DNA of 64,000 bases from Sclerodactyla briareus (taxonomy: Eukaryota; Echinodermata; Holothuroidea; Dendrochirotida; Sclerodactylidae). The stretch is taken from positions 62,001-126,000 of the forward strand of contig JAODTK010004343.1 of the NCBI GenBank assembly GCA_026419785.1. The letters run 5' to 3'. A model generated the notes under the pieces. The model had not been told where the DNA came from, searched no databases, and saw only the letters and a program-made list of their open reading frames with translations. The stretch's first letter is position 1. The number at the start of each line of letters is the position of its first letter. Shown in pieces: positions 36,651 through 50,219 of this stretch. The translations under genes and the position numbers were made by a program.

Positions 36651-36874
36651 TGGTCCTTCCATCAGTCACCATGCAAACAAATATAAGTCATTCCATGTGC
36701 TGCTCCCAGATTTTGGTATTAGCATTCAACGAAAACAGCTTACTAATCATTACAATTAACAAGTCATAGGGACTGATTATTGACCCTGTCTATCAAATTA
36801 GTATAAGTTTGTGAAATGTGACTGAAATGGCCTACATTATGCAAATTAGACACAATATTCAACTTCATGACTAA

Positions 36875-37846
<972 letters not shown>

Positions 37847-37849
37847 GCA

Positions 37850-38620
37850 CGCCAGTGTGATTACGTATATTCCTTTTACCTTCGGCAAGGAATGAAACAT
37901 TGTATCAATTGCCGTGATCAGGACACGACTTCAAGGCCTGCGTATAGTACGTTCACAAATGAAATATGAAGCAAATCAATTCGGGTCGGGCAGATTTTCG
38001 ATAGGCGAAATGTGCGGGCACATTCGCACAATTGCCAAAAATGACCACCCCGAGGTATTTTACGGTCGTGTTGATTGCCAGAATCGAGGTGGTCAACGAC
38101 TGGTTTTTTTTATGCTTACCACATGAGCGACGATCCTTGGGGGGTCTGGGGATATGCAGGGCCGATTCAGCGTGCTGTGGGGAGCCGAGGGCACGCGTAT
38201 GTGGGGCCCCCATAATACACTTACTGAAACTCTAGAGAATGCGTAACCGCAGTACGGGGAAACTAAGTTATTAGCCAATATTCCCTTCAAAACAGACATT
38301 TGTTCAAACAGACACTTTTTTAGGCATGGCGGGTGTTGTAAAAGAGAAAGACTCATGTATCTGGTCGTGGTTTAAATGTCTCCTATATTGTTGATTAACA
38401 GTAGTTATTGAAACAAGAACCCACTTTTTTACGGAGGGGCAGTTCTTCTTGTTATACAGGCGTTAATAAATGAAACCCCCTTAGTAACAATTCCTGTTTT
38501 TAAACAATAATTAAAAAAGGAATTAAACTATACATATGCAGGAGGGTAAACCGCCGACGTGTATATCCCCGCAGAAATGGCCTTTGTTGACCCTCGTCGT
38601 TAAGAAAGCACATGAAGTTT
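37850..38620. other. No recognisable gene
   Basis: Short frames only. No domain or repeat match to the rest of the window noticed. Confidence 0.55.
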
Positions 38621-38624
38621 ACGT

Positions 38625-39060
38625 CAATTTGACCTCTGGTGATTATGAAATTGCCCTACCGGTGTTCAAGACCAACTGTAGTCACATTCTCAAAGTTTCG
38701 TTCGAATTCGACAGAGTTAGAAATAATCGCGACAAAACGCAAATTTGACCTCTGGTGACCTTGAAATTACCGTCATGCTTTTCGGGACAACTTTTGTCCT
38801 CACTCACAAGTTTCATTCATGGTAAATCAGACTAACTCTGTATTTTCACAAGAAAAAAACGACAATTTTCAGCTCCGGTGACCTTGAATCACCGTCATGT
38901 TTTTCGGGACAATTTTTTCGTGAATTTTTCAAGAGTTCCTGTGAACTCGGACCAAAATCTGTTGTTTCGTTCAAATCCTGCCAAATAGAGGGCAGCAAAC
39001 ATGCAGTGATGCCCACTTCCGAACTCATCCGAGATGATTATCTAGGACGGACATGTGTGT
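38625..39060 (+). repeat. Tandem repeat, about three units of ~125 bp
   Basis: TTTGACCTCTGGTGA, CCGTCATG(C/T)TTTTCGGGACA and AAGTTTC.TTC recur near 38627, 38743 and 38870. It runs into the terminal module at 39100. Confidence 0.75.
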
Positions 39061-39099
39061 GCCAAGTTTCAGAGCGATCGGATACATAAAGCGTTAAAG

Positions 39100-39195
39100 A
39101 GTTATTGTGCTAACGCCAAAGTTTCCGGCGGGGCGAGACGGCGACTACCCACCCAAAACCATAATAGCCGAAAACTTTCAGTGTTGCGGGGATAT
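39100..39195 (-). repeat. Terminal module repeat, copy 2
   Basis: Reverse complement contains CTATTATGGTTTTGGG, CGCCGTCTCGCC, CCGCCGGAAACTTTGGCG. It adjoins a ~125 bp tandem repeat at 38625-39060, as copy 1 adjoins the 14-16.7 kb satellite. Confidence 0.65.
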
Positions 39196-39199
39196 AATT

Positions 39200-39930
39200 A
39201 ACCTTTTTTGAGGTTATATTTCTACTCGTGCATCGACATTGCACACAACATTATGGATGCGACCGATAGCCTACTCGTTAAACAAAAACAGGAGTATTGA
39301 GGTCAATGAGGTAGCCGTTGATAAATAAATGAGATAAAATCATTGACCACCACAAACCTTACATCCAGCCTGAGAATGAGGGACAATAAGGACATAAGGC
39401 ATGCAACGGCAACATGTCAAATCCGTCGAATACAATTAACGTAATGCAGTGGCGTGACAGGTACCCGAAACAATTCACAGAGTTGAGCATTCAAGGCGTT
39501 ATTTGCAACCTCATGGTTTTCGGGGCTTGCGGCAATATTCGACCTACGGAAATAATAAAGAAAGAGATCAACGCGCGCGAAGATACACAATTTTTTGTGT
39601 TTGGTATTTCGGTAAAAAAAAACATCGTGCATCAATAGAAAAATGGGTAACTCAGCACAATTTGTCTCAATTCTATGCCTGAAATTTGTTGATTGTTGAA
39701 ATCTTTGGGGATCGCAGGGCGGCCGCTGTAGCCCAGTCATCGCCCCCTGTACGCCATGATGCGCAGTGCCCGCATCCAAAAAGCGATGAATCGCCTACGG
39801 GACCCAAAGTAGTAGCAGTTTGATTATCTGGATGGTACACTCGATCTGGCATCAGTTATCCAGGTTGACAAGGAAAATTGCTGCTATACTGCTCATATGC
39901 GTAGAATGAATTAGGTTCACAGGTGACCCA
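39200..39930. other. No recognisable gene
   Basis: The 120-codon minus-strand frame at 39417-39779 has no domain I recognise and no splice or start context. Treated as chance. Confidence 0.5.
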
Positions 39931-39932
39931 CC

Positions 39933-40080
39933 GCAGGCGCGGAGAAGGATTTGTCAAACCGGGGGGCGCGGGTCACTATCTAAGCGGAGCGCCCCCATTG
40001 GGTGGCGCGAAGCGAAGAGAAAATTTTGGGGTTTTAAAACCACCTCCCAGATCGCCGAAAAGGCCCCTCGGAGCATGAGA
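39933..40080 (+). mobile_element. Partial copy of the GGAGCGCCAC repeat family
   Basis: Shares CACTATCTAAGCGGAGCGCC, GGCGCGAAGCG, AAATTTTGGGGTTTT and CCTCCCAGATCGCCGAAA with element C and the copy at 40790. Its left tip GCAGGCGCGGAGAAGGATTT is a decayed TIR. Confidence 0.6.
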
Positions 40081-40784
40081 GGGACAGTTATTATTACTCA
40101 CACTATCGCTGAAACAACGTGCCTTCTTGTGTGGAATTACACTGAGACAAAAATGATCTTTGCATTCACACTGAAATCTATTGAATCTAAATGTGGAGGG
40201 TTGGTGTTTCTTTTCCACATACATATTCACACATATATAAACCAACGCCTACGAGTGACCGCATTGCTTCCTCTGCCGTCAGCCATACAATAATGCCCGG
40301 CATAAACAAACTCTCATTTACGGGCACTGTATGAGACCGTGCCGTGTTAAATGTTACATTGTTAATCTTAAGAACAGTCGGGAGAAAGAACGTGACAATC
40401 GGTTTTCATGTAAATAATCATGTATAAGTGTATTTTGACCATGCATCCTTCGCCATAAACGTACACATTCATATCAGGCTGAGATCACTGATGCACATTC
40501 GAAACAGCCTTAGTCCTGTCCAGCATGAGGCAAATGATCGGGCTTTGGCGGCTGCAGCTGAGCTGGGAAAACTCGTATCAATGCATGAAACGAACCACGC
40601 CTGGACACATCATTGCATAATGTCCATGCCAGGAGCAGTGCACTTTCGCAAACGCCCCCACCGCCTGCTTTGATATATAATGGTTATACTTGGCGCTTGC
40701 TGTGGCTTCCTTGTGCAGAAAGTTTCGAATACTGTGGTGATTTAGTCCATTCTCTCGGTCGTTCCTCCTCACAGGTCTCTGGAT
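40081..40784. other. No recognisable gene
   Basis: May be the body of a TIR element whose left end is at 39933. No coding motif. Confidence 0.5.
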
Positions 40785-40965
40785 GCAAAAATCAGGGACG
40801 TCAATTCGTTTCGAAAAGTGGTGGGGGTGGGGGCTTGTGGACTGCAACTACTATCTGAGCGGAGCGCCACTATGGTTGGCGCGTAGCGCATCCGAGGAAA
40901 GAAAAATTTCGGGTTTTATTACCTCCAGATCGCCGGACGGAGCGGAAATGGCACTCGCGGCCTAA
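40785..40965 (+). mobile_element. Partial copy of the GGAGCGCCAC repeat family
   Basis: Contains CTACTATCTGAGCGGAGCGC, TGGTTGGCGCGTAGCGCAT and ACCTCCAGATCGCCGGA, in the same order as the other copies. No right terminus identified. Confidence 0.6.
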
Positions 40966-41390
40966 TTGCAAAAATATGGATGTGGCAATTTCAGTGAGAA
41001 AAGTATGTTGAAGAGTTTTCACTCTGCACGATATCTCAGATTTAAATATAGCAACACAGCAATTACTACTCTCTTGTTTTTTTATGAAAGAAACAATACG
41101 TCAGCGGGATTCAAACTAAAATACAAAAAAACTACTGCAAAATTACAATTCACGTAAACAGTGGAGCTAGGATTGAAGCCAACCCCTCATTTTAGCCAAT
41201 GAATATCTGATCAACCAGAGGGACAATATGGAATAACGGTGATGTACAAACCCGTTATGAAATGTGGGAGTTGATTTTGCCGCTAGCAAACGGGAGCCCA
41301 TCATTGCTTGGCAAGAATCGTTGAGGAAGTTCAAGAGGCAATAGCTCACTCAGATTGACCGGAAATAGTATATCTACTTTCCCGTACTGA

Positions 41391-42438
41391 CTGCGGGGCG
41401 CCGCAGCTAAGATTTTTTTCAGGGAGGCGCTGGAGGAGGGAGGGGAGCTAGAGCAGACTTTTCGTCTTGGGCGGGGGGCACAGGGGGTACAGGAGGAACG
41501 AGAATACTACGGAGCGGACGCCACCATGGGTGCGCGGGGCGGCGCACACGAACATTTTTGATTTTGCAAGCCCCCAGATTGCCGAAATGGCCTGTCCCCG
41601 GCGTTTATGATCGATTTGTGATCACCAATTTTGAAATTGAGTGGAAATTTGGGACATTATGCCAGACACGTCCGGGCTCGACTTAATTTTCAGCCAGAAT
41701 GTTCAACAAATGCATGAGCATACTACATACCCAGTGCGAGAGGTAGTCGGTGCGCCAATTTTCTCAAGTTTCCAGGAACATCTGCGAAAGGACTAATAAA
41801 ACCAGCAGAAATTCAGGACATTAGCCAACTTTAGCTCTACGGTCCCAACCATGATATAAACTTAATGCCATAGAGAGCAGGCAACATCCGAGTAGTAGTT
41901 CCCTGGAAAGCACGCGCTGAAAATTCAAAAGCAGTATGATAGCCTAGGATACTGACGTTCAAAATTGCACGTGGATGAGAGAGGACAAGAGGCTAAAGGG
42001 TTAGTAATGCGAAGAGGTTGAGTGTAGTTGTCAAGTTCAATGAGGATGTTGGACGTATCTATGTTCACCACAGACATGTATGAGCCAGGGGCCATGAGGA
42101 AGACAATTTACCATATAGAGCTTGGCCGAGATGTCGGGCGACGGGATGAGCAACGGGACGAATTCGACTACTAGTAACACGCGCGAAGCACGAACGTGTA
42201 ACAACTTATTATTAGTGCATTGGGGAAGGGAAGGAAAATTGGTACAAGTAGGCTACTGCCTTTCTTGTCATGAAAAAACACACAAATGAGCTAGGTCTAT
42301 ATCAAACTGTAGTCGAATACTGACGACCGACTATTCTTTCGAAAACTACGAATTTCATTGGGGGACACGGGGGGAGGGGCACGTTGGTTTCGAGAGGGGT
42401 GTTATGCCCCCCCCCAGCCCATCGGCGACGCCACTGGG
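41391..42438. mobile_element. TIR element E (GGAGCGCCAC family)
   Basis: Right end GGCGACGCCACTGGG is a clean terminus. The left end CTGCGGGGCGCCGCAGC looks like a decayed partner. The body shares ACGGAGCGGACGCCACCATG, TTTTGCAAGCCCCCAGATTG and the TTGTGATCACCAATTTTGAA region with element C. About 1.05 kb, non-coding. Confidence 0.5.
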
Positions 42439-42682
42439 CTAGCGTACTTCATATGGTCGTTGATTCAATATCTGATCGGAGAGACACAGGCGTCAAAGTT
42501 GGGGGACGGGGGGACATGTCCCCACTTTCAAAAGTGGGGGGATATCATTTCGTTTGTCCCCCCCCCCCCCACATTCCGGACAGTAAAAAAAATAATAGGC
42601 GACAGACCGGCTTTTATCACTCCAAACGGATTCAATTTGTCTACCAAACATAATCGCGTTGGAAATTGTCTTAGTCCACATT

Positions 42683-43406
42683 CAGGGGCGGCCCAAGGTA
42701 AGATTGGCCCGACTAGAGCCCGAAGCGAAGGATAACCATGTGTCATACCGAGTTTTCCGAATTTGGAATCGAATAGCTAAAGTGCAGAATTGTTCCAAGT
42801 GTTTCGCGCGCAATGGCGACTTTCTTCCAGGCGGTTGGAGGCTAAATATGCGATTGTGATGCTTCGAATAATTTTGGTTCACTCCACTTCACTTCACTTC
42901 ACTAATTGCAGAAGCTGGCCGAAGCAACCCCCATTTTTCTGGAGAGGAAAATCCAGGCTGAAACTCGTGGCAAAATTTGGAAGGAAATAAGGCGAAGTGA
43001 AAAAAAAAAGCCTGAATTTTTTGCAGACTTTTTGATAAAACGCCCGGAGAACATGCATTTTTTTTTTCTGGAGTGTCCCGTATAGCCTATGGCTTTTCGT
43101 CGATCCCACCAGAGATGTTCGGTAGACCCCTGGATCACACGCAAACCAAGCCGATTAAGATGGAGATAAGATAATAAAAAAACACCATGTGTGATATTCC
43201 GTAAATTTATTAGTTGAACAATGGACAATTTTTGTCTGTCTTTCTCAAATCACAAATGTAGATGGGTGTTATTGAGCATGGCGGTTAAAATCGAAATTTT
43301 CTTGGTCCGCTTCGCGCCAACTCCATCGGGCGTCCGCTCAGATTGTCCATTTCCATTCGATTTGTCCCCCCCTCCCCCCACTTTTCAAATGTCACAACGC
43401 CCCTGG
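42683..43406. mobile_element. TIR element F, with a family core on the minus strand
   Basis: Left end CAGGGGCGGCCC and right end AACGCCCCTGG are inverted. Near the right end the minus strand reads AATCTGAGCGGACGCCCGAT and GTTGGCGCGAAGCGGACC, the family core, with an adjacent poly-G run. About 0.72 kb. Confidence 0.5.
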
Positions 43407-43409
43407 AGA

Positions 43410-44640
43410 GACAGCCATCGTTTTGTGATATTTTACACAGGAATTTCGGGATATGAGGCGTCCCAGATGTTAGAAAAGGTACTTCCCAATCTTCCCTGAT
43501 CTTTTAACAGCCTTAGTTTTTGTAGGGGCCCTAGACATCGGAAATGGTGCGCTTGTTTCAGATTATCCGAATATATTACAAATCTCAAAATGTTGCCTGA
43601 ATTCCCATTGAAGTTGCTAAGAAACGCACCATTTTTTGTGGGCACTCAGTAGTTTTTTTGTGTTTGGGCTTCCAACCCCGCTCTTCTTTCCCATCTTCGC
43701 CCTATTTGCGCTACTCCCCGTCTCACTCGCCTGATGCACTGCCTCGGGATGCCTGTGACAATGGCGGTTGCCCTAGCAGATTATGGTCAATATTTCGACA
43801 AGTATTGTCAACTAAATGTTATGTAGAATGGAGATCAACTCATGCCTTATAGCGGGTTATGTGGCGGATCCAACCGAAATCATTGGTTAACCCCATGAAC
43901 GTTTTCTACCCCTGATCGCCTGTAGTGGGTGGGGGCGGGAGGGGGGGGGGGCTTCCGTTCCGATCCGATATTTATCACTTCCGGATAGGCGGGAGCTGAT
44001 GATGCTAATGGCTATGCAAGATTGTGGGAACATTCTCGACACGGTTTTATATGAGCACAATAGCCTACGGCACTTTTCAGTTTTTGGTTTCCCTCGTTAT
44101 TTTTTTTACCACCCTTCCCTTTCTCTTCTTCCGCTTCCTCTCCCCTTATTCTCTTTCCTTCTCCTTCTTCTTTCCTCCTCTTTTTTTTTTTCTCTCTCCC
44201 TCTTCCTTTTTCTTTTTCTCCTCCTTCCTTTTTTCTTCTTTTCCCCCTTTTTTCCTTTTTTTCCTCCTTCTCTTACCCGGGGGCGCGCGCCCCCAAAGTC
44301 TCCCCGGAATAACGCGCCTGCACCCGTGGCATCATATAGACAATCTACCTATTACGTAATTTGACAATCGGAAGCCTAATTCTTCCGCAAAAAAAAAAAA
44401 TTCAGAGGAATATATCGTAATTCACGGTCTTAATGTCACTGTCATAGCGATGAATACTGCGGTTTTACTAATAGCGCGAATCACTTTTGTCATCATGTTT
44501 AAAAAAGTTGTTGGCCCGATGCCGCACAACTCCGGAACACCGAGCTGTTGTGCTGTCGTTTCTGATTGTTTCACAATTGACTTGACCAGAAAAGCCATAG
44601 AGGTCAGGTCAGAAGTGGAACTGCTTATGATAATTAAATC
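43410..44640. other. No recognisable gene
   Basis: Apart from a poly-G run near 43940 and the pyrimidine tract, nothing is assigned. The 117-118 codon frames at 44422-44803 oppose each other and run into element D. Confidence 0.55.
44100..44275. repeat. Pyrimidine (C/T) low-complexity tract
   Basis: About 175 bp of nearly pure C/T on the plus strand. Could form a triplex (H-DNA) structure. Open frames across it are by-products. Confidence 0.85.
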
Positions 44641-44646
44641 GCCAAC

Positions 44647-45553
44647 TGGCGTAGCCAGAATTTTGGATGTGAGTTGTGGGCCAATTGGTGACGATCTAGC
44701 GGAGCGCCACCAAGGTTGGTGCGAGCGTACAAGAATTGTGTTTGCTTCACAACTGCCCCATATTGCAGGAAACGGCACTTCCCGCGCCTTCTCTGGCAGT
44801 TAACGAACGGCAATAACCAACATTCCTAAAAAAAAAACAAAAATTATGAGATATAAGATTTTTTTTTAATATAAACTGACCATTGCAAAATTCATCAGAC
44901 CGTTAACGTGGCCAGCATCAGTCCCATGCCTGTGGTCAGTCGATCCCCCAGCTGGCTGAAAGTCCCCAATTGGCGCATTAAAATCCAAGATTATTACACT
45001 CAGCCTCAGAATCCACCCAGAACGCCCTTTTAAACATCTTTATTTCAAACAATTCCGGGGAGCATTCCGTCAGACGGTCGGATATGCTACGCCACGGAGT
45101 AGATGAAATAATAATCATGTTTGGAACCTCTGCCCACATTACACACAAAAAAGGAAAAATACTCTATCTGTCATAATATTTCGTAAAACTAAACTAGTGT
45201 CAATGCTGACGCTCTCGCACCAGAGCCAGCTCTCTCTATATACGGCTCTGTCCTGTGGGCAGTAAGCAAAGGGCTCATCTTTGAAGACTAGCTACCGTAG
45301 TCGAATTTATTGGACAATTAATCAATTAGCGACACAATTGGCTGTCAATGCTCATTGCTGAAATTAAAGGAATCTGGGACATGTGTAAAAAACGATGGGC
45401 TCAATTAATAAACATTGTGGAATATTTCGTTGATTGCACACTGCACAGGCTCAGTTTTTTTTTTCTTGGCTAAAGTGTGGTAATACTGGTGAGCTTACGT
45501 AAACGGTTTTTTCAGAATCCCCCTATGTCCCCTCCCCCCCTCTGGCTACGCCA
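44647..45553. mobile_element. TIR element D, ~0.9 kb
   Basis: Perfect 12 bp terminal inverted repeats TGGCGTAGCCAG / CTGGCTACGCCA. Near the left end lie CTAGCGGAGCGCCACCAAGG and GGTTGGTGCGAGCG, the family core. A C-rich run (CCCCTCCCCCCC) precedes the right end. No transposase; likely mobilised in trans. Confidence 0.7.
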
Positions 45554-45554
45554 T

Positions 45555-46655
45555 TAAAATAGCCTGGGTTGCGTGCTTGAATCCTTTGGTCGAAGTATAA
45601 TCTATCATCCGGGATTCTTGTTCATGGGTAAATGGCATAGAAATAGCAAGGCGTCACCCAACGTTTACCTAATGTATTCAATTAATAAATTAGAGCATTT
45701 GTTGTGGTCCGATTTATAACATTTTTTGTACTCTAATGTGGGGGGGGGAATTGTGGGGGGGGGGCCCCCCCCCCCCCCCGGGCACGGTTTGTCTCTGTTG
45801 CCCCGCCCTAAATCCGCTAGTGGGGATATGTGTCTCAACATTTTGACAGGGTGACATAACATAGAATTCCTCCCCGCCCCTGCATATTTGAGAAAGTGGG
45901 GTTCTTTTCCCCCCCCCGAACAATTTGTTGAAGCATCATGCCGTTTTTGTGCGCTTCACCGAGGCATCATACTCTATTTTCATATTATGTTGTTTTTCTT
46001 ATCTGTTGGAGAGAGGGCAAATTAAGTTTTTGCGTACGCCTTAGGTCTAAAGTTCACAAGGGGGTAATATTCATAGCAAACAATATGAAGGCTTGAGCTT
46101 GTCTGCAGTTGTACCTTGGTGCTCTATTTGAAAGATATTTGTTTGCCACTGGCCGGTTTTTAACTGGGTTTTCGCTTTAACTCAGCGAACCCCTGCAGGA
46201 CTCTGGATTCCTGTATTCAATGGCCGCAGTTTTGCAATAGAGCGTGAACTATTCCGAGATTCCTCCCGAAGAAGCGGAATTCACAACGCAATGCAACCAA
46301 ATTAAGCTTCCATTAACTCCATGGATATAGTCTCTGTACCAACAGGAGGGCTTATGATTCCATTGTTGGTATGTGGGTCCGGTACTCATGTGAAAATCGC
46401 GATTTCACGTGAACGGGATGGAGCCATTGTGCCTGAATATGTCCCAATAGTTTGAAAATTAATATTTGGTTCCCCCAGAGGCACCTGTTGTCGAATGCAA
46501 GCATAATCACACTGAATAGGGGGGGGGGGGGGGGAGGCACATGTACCAATGCGTAATGCGGATGCGCATCACCGCGGAATTAATTCGTGAATATTTTCCC
46601 TCAAAAGCAATCAACGACGATATGCATTAACTGATGCATTTGCATAGAATTAACC
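45555..46655. other. No recognisable gene
   Basis: G/C runs at 45740-45778, 45910 and 46519. Otherwise unassigned. Confidence 0.55.
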
Positions 46656-46659
46656 GTTT

Positions 46660-46765
46660 TTTCCTTCCTCTTCTGGAACAAGCGTTCGTTTTCGTAATAT
46701 GGCGATTTTCACAATCCAGCCCCGGACACGCATACGCATCTATGAATCCCAGCCATTATCCTCCT
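46660..46765 (-). repeat. Dispersed repeat, minus-strand copy
   Basis: Reverse complement shows GGCTGGGATTCATAGATGCG, GGCTGGATTGTGAAAATC and ATATTACGAAAACGAACG, matching the 9665-9775 copy over about 100 bp. Flanks are unrelated. Confidence 0.75.
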
Positions 46766-46929
46766 GAAGCTTATCCTGTGTCCGCTGTATGACCAGAAGC
46801 GCTACAGCCCTAGCGTATAACCCTTAGCCAGCTGAAGCCCGCAATAGAGTAGATCAACGATCGAGATCCATTTCAGCCTCCTTTCATGGGGGGCACAGTT
46901 CCTGTAGCTAGCTAGCTAGCTACTAGCTG

Positions 46930-47006
46930 CCTAATAGATAGATCGATAGATAGATAGATAGATAGATTAGATCGATATATAGATAGATAGATAGATAGAT
47001 AGATAG
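46930..47006. repeat. (ATAG)n microsatellite with flanking TAGC units
   Basis: TAGATAGA units interrupted by CGAT, preceded at 46907 by TAGCTAGCTAGCTAC. The SIYLSIYLS frame is spurious. Confidence 0.95.
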
Positions 47007-47009
47007 AAG

Positions 47010-48375
47010 TGGGCGCCGTCGCCATCGACACCCCTCTTACTACCTTACTACCACAGATTGGGATCTGTTGATGAGTAGCTGGTGCACCACCCAAGGCACT
47101 GCTTCAAGAGCCCATACCTATTCCTAAGAGTGTAAACAGGGTGTTGTGATCGATGAGTCCAAGGCACGCTGAGGTCGAGGAGACACAATATCATTCAATT
47201 TGCTGATTGTCCATTTAACGTTGAAAAATGTCAGAACAGCTTTGAGTAAAATATTTTCCGTACTATGTCTTTACTAACGCAAGTTTGTATTTCCGATAAT
47301 CTCGGTCTAGACTCTTTTTATCTGCTCTTAATATTCTAACGATATCTACTGGAAATATTACCAGATATACGAACGGACGACTAACGCGGGGGCGTCCCCC
47401 CTGCAACTATTTTTCAAAACATCCGAAAGATGGAAAGGCAAAGTGATTCCCAAGACTCAAACCAACCTACGTTATGGTAACACTTCGATTTTGGGTCAAT
47501 GATTAGTTGGCCTGGGGGGGGGGGGGGCAAAACATACATTTTCGGTGCTCTGCGCCCCATATGCTTTGCTAGGTACCGCTATACAAATTTTTTGTTTGCG
47601 GAGGGGGGGGGGGAGGGAGGGGGTACCAAAACGAGCAATATCGCCACTAAGTATATATTATTGTAGCACAGATCAAATTGGCATTCTGGTAAACGCTAGC
47701 GACACGGGGCTTCTCTCTATTCCCGTTCTTATGCAACGTTTGCAGCAGGCTCGATATGAAGGCCTTGTAGGTCTGCCCCACCCTGTGATTGCAACGAATC
47801 CGAAGCGTTCACCACTCGATAGTCGGTTAGCAAGAGAGGTCAAGGTAAATAGCGCTTCACATCACGCCTTTGAATCCATAAAATGATGTCTTCGCTTTGT
47901 CTAGCCAGGATCTAGAAATTATGGTAACGAAAGAGTTGTAGAAGTCCGGGCTTGCAATACTAGGGTACAGACTACATGGTTTCCATAGCGGTTCATTATA
48001 GCCTATTTAGGAAGTTGTCACCACGCCTTGAGTTAGTAGATTATCGTGAAGTAGAAAGGAGAATCCGAAAGTTGCCGATCGATTTGTCTGGTTTGCAGGG
48101 TGTGTTTGTTTGCGTCAGATTGTCAACTACACCCTTCTGACCTCCGACACCATCATCATATCATTACACTGTAAGTGTGAATAGACCAGGCTCATTGATG
48201 CTCTCTTCTGATATTAGAATTTGTCAATTTTATAGCGCGCAATGCATGAGCGCCCAGCAAGGAGCAACATGTGTAGCCTACTATTCTCGAAGGTCATTGA
48301 AAGGTCGAATTCACCAATCAGGTCGGTATAATTTGCAGTTGGAGGTCTTCATTCGATAACAGTTAAATAAAAAGT
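47010..48375. other. No recognisable gene
   Basis: Poly-G runs at 47514 and 47603. The 113-codon frame at 47545-47886 has no recognisable domain. Confidence 0.5.
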
Positions 48376-48379
48376 CAAA

Positions 48380-48560
48380 CTGAGTGGTGGTTGGCACTGT
48401 CAGCAGAGTGTCGATCTTCCACCCGGGAGGTAATGGTTCGAATCCCAGTCAAATCATTCCGAAGACGTTACCGCGATTGTAATGAATCACACAGTGGTGT
48501 ATGCTTTGAGGAGTCAGGGGATTGGCAGGTATTTGGCGGGCTGAGGTTAATTAATGGGAT
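48380..48560 (+). repeat. tRNA-derived SINE candidate
   Basis: A perfect RNA polymerase III B box GGTTCGAATCC at 48435-48445 lies about 50 bp after GTGGTTGGCACTGTCAGCAG, an A-box-like region. CCACCCGGGAGG sits between them. Base pairing needed for a working tRNA is not evident, and the flank continues as a non-tRNA body, so a SINE head is the best reading. Confidence 0.4.
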
Positions 48561-48564
48561 GCCC

Positions 48565-50215
48565 GACAAGGTAGGCTATGGCCAGTTTCTCTTTCGTTTC
48601 CTTTTTTTTCCTGTTTATTTTTTTAAAAAAGATTGTAGCTATGAACTGTTGAATAGTGTCACTTATTTTTCCCTAGCTGTAATATTATTAGGCTGACATG
48701 AAACGCCGCCGCAGAGGATAGTCTATTCACTCGGAGCTCCAAACTAACCCCCTCGCAGGTTTTCGGCGAGGTTGCGTTAGTAAGGCGGTGAAGGTGTGAA
48801 CGATTCAGAGGCTATAAGGACTCCCGGTTATGCTGCCCACCGTTTATTCCACAAAGAAGAAGTTATTTCAAAAATCACAGCAGCGGGAAAACACAAAACT
48901 GCCTAAAAAAACACTATACAGATGATTGCAGTGGCGTCCCAAGGACCAAGTGATATAAAGAACATTAATACAAAAACTATTACATTGCAGCAGCATGTGT
49001 CTAGGGGCAGATGAATGGTTCTTATTTGACAATAGAGAAGAGAGGCAATTTATGAGGGCGCACTTCCCTTTGGTTCCGACCTCAACCCCCCCCCCCCTCC
49101 CCCTCCCTCCAAGACAAATCTCTCGGTGCGCGCCTGGATGATTGGGTGCGGGCCGCTGACCTTGGACACTGGTGATCTTAATCGTGAAGATTTATGGAAT
49201 GCCTGCGATGTCTTTTCCTAATTTTTCATTACAAAACCACCATTCTCTGATCCCTTGTCCTAATTTGCTCGAATGGAATAATAGACGGCCACGTGGATAC
49301 AACGAATTCTACTAAATAAACTTCTAATGTGGCGCCTTGTTATGAGGCGACTTCTTCTGCGGAGATGCTTAGCGTTTCTAGGGAGTTTGGCTATGGTGGC
49401 CTATCTTATTAATCAGTTCTGTTTTCATAACATAATTAGAGCAACCCTGCCATAGCTGTTTTCCCCCTGACAAAAATGTGTGATTCACACAGAGCACTTG
49501 TTTCACTCTTCATTCCGGCAACCAACGGCGATCGTAATTTTGTATGGAAGAACAAGAAAACACACTGCGTGGTGATTTTTCTCGCCTAAACGAGTTACGT
49601 TATTAGTTATCGGTTCACAGGTTTTATGCACGACTAATTGACCCCAGGTGGCCCTAGATTTGACCCCAAGTGTTAGGTGACTCACTCCAACATGGTAAAC
49701 ATACATGTAAATGAGCCTCTAAATCCTTGTCATGAAAGGTATCGGATTGTTCGACTGTGACATGTGCACATTGATATTGCAGATTTCTAATTTTGGGCAC
49801 TTCTATCGACTTCTATCTTCCCAGACCGCAATGAGTTCACCGCGGATGTGGAACAAAGGTGAAATTGGGAAGTGAGTGTTACGTCAGTACGTGGGTATAA
49901 GTTAATGAAAGCATTTCCGAAATGGAGCAAGCGGACTTCGCCAATTTGCTGGTGGTTGAACTTACACAACGCAGCAAGCCCCCCCCCCCCCCCGTGCATT
50001 ACCATCATATCTCAATTTGAAATGGTTATGTGCAGGCAGGCCTGAAAATGTCGGCACCTTAACCACTGGAAAGGGATCTTTGATGTTGTCCTGACTATTA
50101 GTTTAACAAACTTGCAGTTTGATAGCCTATTTGCACAGTCATAATACGTGTATTCTTTCGGCGCGAGATTGGAGTGAACAGACCAGATCTTGGTGGGTGC
50201 AAGCGATCCACGCGG
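48565..50215. other. No recognisable gene
   Basis: Unassigned, with C runs at 49088 and 49980. Confidence 0.55.
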
Positions 50216-50219
50216 TACG

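Noticed and set aside
44422-44803. Opposing 117-118 codon frames
   Set aside because: They overlap on opposite strands, extend into TIR element D and show no domain.
48380-48460. Functional tRNA gene
   Set aside because: The B box is perfect but clover-leaf pairing is not evident and the sequence continues as a repeat body.
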